The position numbers were made by a program, and so were the translations under genes. This document shows positions 11,408 to 12,934 of a stretch of 12,934 nucleotides of DNA, in pieces (positions within the stretch are counted from its first letter, which is position 1; each line of letters starts with the position of its first letter). The stretch is from JAVZLQ01 sp049700035 (lineage in GTDB: Archaea > Thermoproteota > Bathyarchaeia > Bathyarchaeales > Bathycorpusculaceae), in assembly GCA_049700035.1 (NCBI GenBank), contig JBNAWC010000035.1, positions 1 through 12,934 of the forward strand. Direction: 5' to 3'. The notes beneath the pieces were generated by a model. It saw only the letters and a list, made by a program, of their open reading frames with translations, was not told the origin of the DNA and did no database searches.

Positions 11408-12934
11408 ATGTTTAAACAAGCATGTTGGAACGAGCCACTAATATTTAATCTTGGAAGAAGCGAAAGAAGAGGACACATTTTACCAACAGCTGAAGAACAC
11501 GTTAAGAACGTTGTTGGCGATTTAGACAAGCTTATACCGCAGAAGATGAAGCGCACAAACGCGCCGAAGCTTCCAGAACTTTCAGAAGTTGAAGTTGCAC
11601 GCCACTTCATACGACTGTCGCAGATGAATTATGGAGTTGACTGTGGACTTTACCCGCTTGGAAGCTGCACAATGAAGTACAACCCAAAAATAAACGAACA
11701 ACTCGCAAACATGCAAAAACTTAACATGCTGCATCCATACCAAGACGAACGCACAATACAAGGAATACTGGAAATTCTCTATAAGCTCGAAAGGTGGCTT
11801 GCAGAGTTAACAGGCACATATGAGGTTTGCTTGCATCCAGCCGCCGGCGCACACGGCGAGTTTTTGGGCACTTTGCTGATTAGAGCTTATCATAAAATGA
11901 AGGGTGAACTTGAAAAGAGAAGGGAAATCATCGTTCCAGACTCGGCTCATGGCACCAACCCAGCAAGCGCAGCCATGGCTGGATTCAACGTCGTCGTAGT
12001 GCCGTCAGACGATGACGGATGCGTAAGCCTAGGCGCACTAAAAGCAGCGGTTTCAGAGCGCACAGCTGGCTTGATGCTAACAAACCCGAACACTTTGGGG
12101 ATATTTGAAAAAAACATTGATGAAATAGCCCGAATAATTCACGACGCTGGCGGACTCTTATACTACGACGGGGCAAACCTAAACCCAATACTATGCAAGG
12201 TCAGACCAGGAGACATGGGCTTTGACATAGTACACATAAACATCCACAAAACATTTGGCACACCACACGGCGGAGGGGGACCAGGCGCTGGACCAGTGGG
12301 CGTCTCAAAGGAACTTGCAGAATTTCTGCCTGTGCCACGAATAGTTTTTGACGGTGCATGGTACCGATTGGATTATGATAGACCATACAGTGTTGGGAAA
12401 ATTAGGAGTTTTTATGGGAATGTGGCGGTTTTGCTGAAGGCTTACGCTTACGTTTTAAGTTTGGGTTTTGAGGGGTTGAAGGAGGTTGCTGAAGTCTCTG
12501 TTTTGAATGCAAACTACTTAATGAATAAGCTTAAGAGGGTTAGGGGTTTAACGCTTCCCTACAACAGCGAAAAGCCAAGAAAACACGAATGTGTCTTCAG
12601 CGCCAAGCAGATGAAAAACGAAACTGGAGTTTCAGCCCTAAACATTGCAAAACGCCTCTTGGATTATGGTGTTCACGCACCAACAATATACTTCCCACTA
12701 ATAGTCGAAGAAGCCCTAATGATTGAACCGACAGAAACCTTCGAGAAAGAAGAGCTAGACCGCTTCGCCGAGGCTATGCAGAAAATAAGCGAAGAAGCGT
12801 ACGCTAACCCAGAAATCGTGTTAAAAGCGCCGCACAACACTGCAGTTCCACGCCTAGACGAGGTGAAGGCGTCGCATCCAAGAACGATGACGCTTAGTTG
12901 GCGCATGCACCAGAAAAGAATGGCGCAAAAAGGG
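11408..12934 (+). CDS. gcvPB: Glycine dehydrogenase (decarboxylating) subunit 2, GcvPB (3' end cut by window)
   Basis: 509 codons are visible from ATG 11408 with no stop before the window edge. Typical GcvPB length is about 480-520, so only the last few residues are missing. It is the PLP-binding half of the P-protein. K281 in NIHKTFGTPHGGGGPG is the Schiff-base lysine; LYPLGSCTMKYNPK, CLHPAAGAHGEF, DSAHGTNPASA and YYDGANLN line the cofactor and substrate site. The ribosome-binding GGTGA (11397-11401) is formed by the last bases and stop codon of gcvPA, with 6 nt to the ATG, so the two subunits are likely made in equal amounts by coupled translation. The C-terminal PRLDEVKASHPRTMTLSW is normal. 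No damage is seen. Confidence 0.96.
   Translation, partial: MFKQACWNEPLIFNLGRSERRGHILPTAEEHVKNVVGDLDKLIPQKMKRTNAPKLPELSEVEVARHFIRLSQMNYGVDCGLYPLGSCTMKYNPKINEQLANMQKLNMLHPYQDERTIQGILEILYKLERWLAELTGTYEVCLHPAAGAHGEFLGTLLIRAYHKMKGELEKRREIIVPDSAHGTNPASAAMAGFNVVVVPSDDDGCVSLGALKAAVSERTAGLMLTNPNTLGIFEKNIDEIARIIHDAGGLLYYDGANLNPILCKVRPGDMGFDIVHINIHKTFGTPHGGGGPGAGPVGVSKELAEFLPVPRIVFDGAWYRLDYDRPYSVGKIRSFYGNVAVLLKAYAYVLSLGFEGLKEVAEVSVLNANYLMNKLKRVRGLTLPYNSEKPRKHECVFSAKQMKNETGVSALNIAKRLLDYGVHAPTIYFPLIVEEALMIEPTETFEKEELDRFAEAMQKISEEAYANPEIVLKAPHNTAVPRLDEVKASHPRTMTLSWRMHQKRMAQKG

Noticed and set aside
1..12934. tRNA, rRNA, CRISPR array or insertion sequence
   Set aside because: I scanned the intergenic regions by eye for tRNA arms, spaced direct repeats and transposase motifs and saw none; a covariance-model search would settle tRNAs.

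Overview
The window reads as archaeal chromosome. It carries archaeal-type initiation factors (aIF1A and the beta subunit of aIF2), a RIO1 kinase, an archaeal Dim2/Pno1-type KH protein, an archaeal UPF0282 metallo-beta-lactamase-fold protein and DUF424. Short leaders have A/T-rich TATA-like boxes about 25-35 bp upstream, Shine-Dalgarno motifs are of the GGAG/GGTGA type, and TTG is used often as a start codon. The gene mix fits Thermoproteota/TACK archaea, possibly Bathyarchaeia; that lineage is an inference I cannot verify without a search.

Positions 1-2103 hold a tightly packed, all-plus-strand cassette of small proteins I do not recognise by name. Genes are separated by 1-2 nt or overlap, as in archaeal viruses and integrated elements. 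Two of its genes are broken at simple repeats: a (GC)7 tract at 58-71 and an A7 run at 1427-1433. Positions 2104-2280 are a C-poor, G/T-rich tract with a strong G-quadruplex motif and TTTG-type repeats. On the minus strand (2591-2186) lies a thioredoxin-fold gene broken at a T7/A7 run. The left boundary of the cassette is outside the window and no attachment site or tRNA was seen.

From 2755 the window is ordinary chromosome. An 803-residue fused ChlI/ChlD-type chelatase ATPase (AAA+ plus VWA) is followed after 24 nt by a TudS-like cysteine protein. Convergent to these is the UPF0282 gene, with stops overlapping by 4 bp. Next come two minus-strand groups for translation initiation and small-subunit biogenesis: aIF1A-RIO1-KH(Dim2-like), and aIF2-beta-DUF424 upstream of it. 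A short divergent promoter region separates aIF2-beta from a plus-strand CobA/CobO-type cobalamin adenosyltransferase-like gene. The window ends with gcvPA and gcvPB, the two subunits of the glycine-cleavage P-protein. They are translationally coupled, and gcvPB is cut by the window edge.

Functional themes: small-subunit maturation and initiation in the centre; glycine cleavage at the right; possible tetrapyrrole/cobalamin metal chemistry (chelatase ATPase and CobO-like protein) around it; and a decaying or error-containing mobile-type cassette at the left, which is where the least described material lies.
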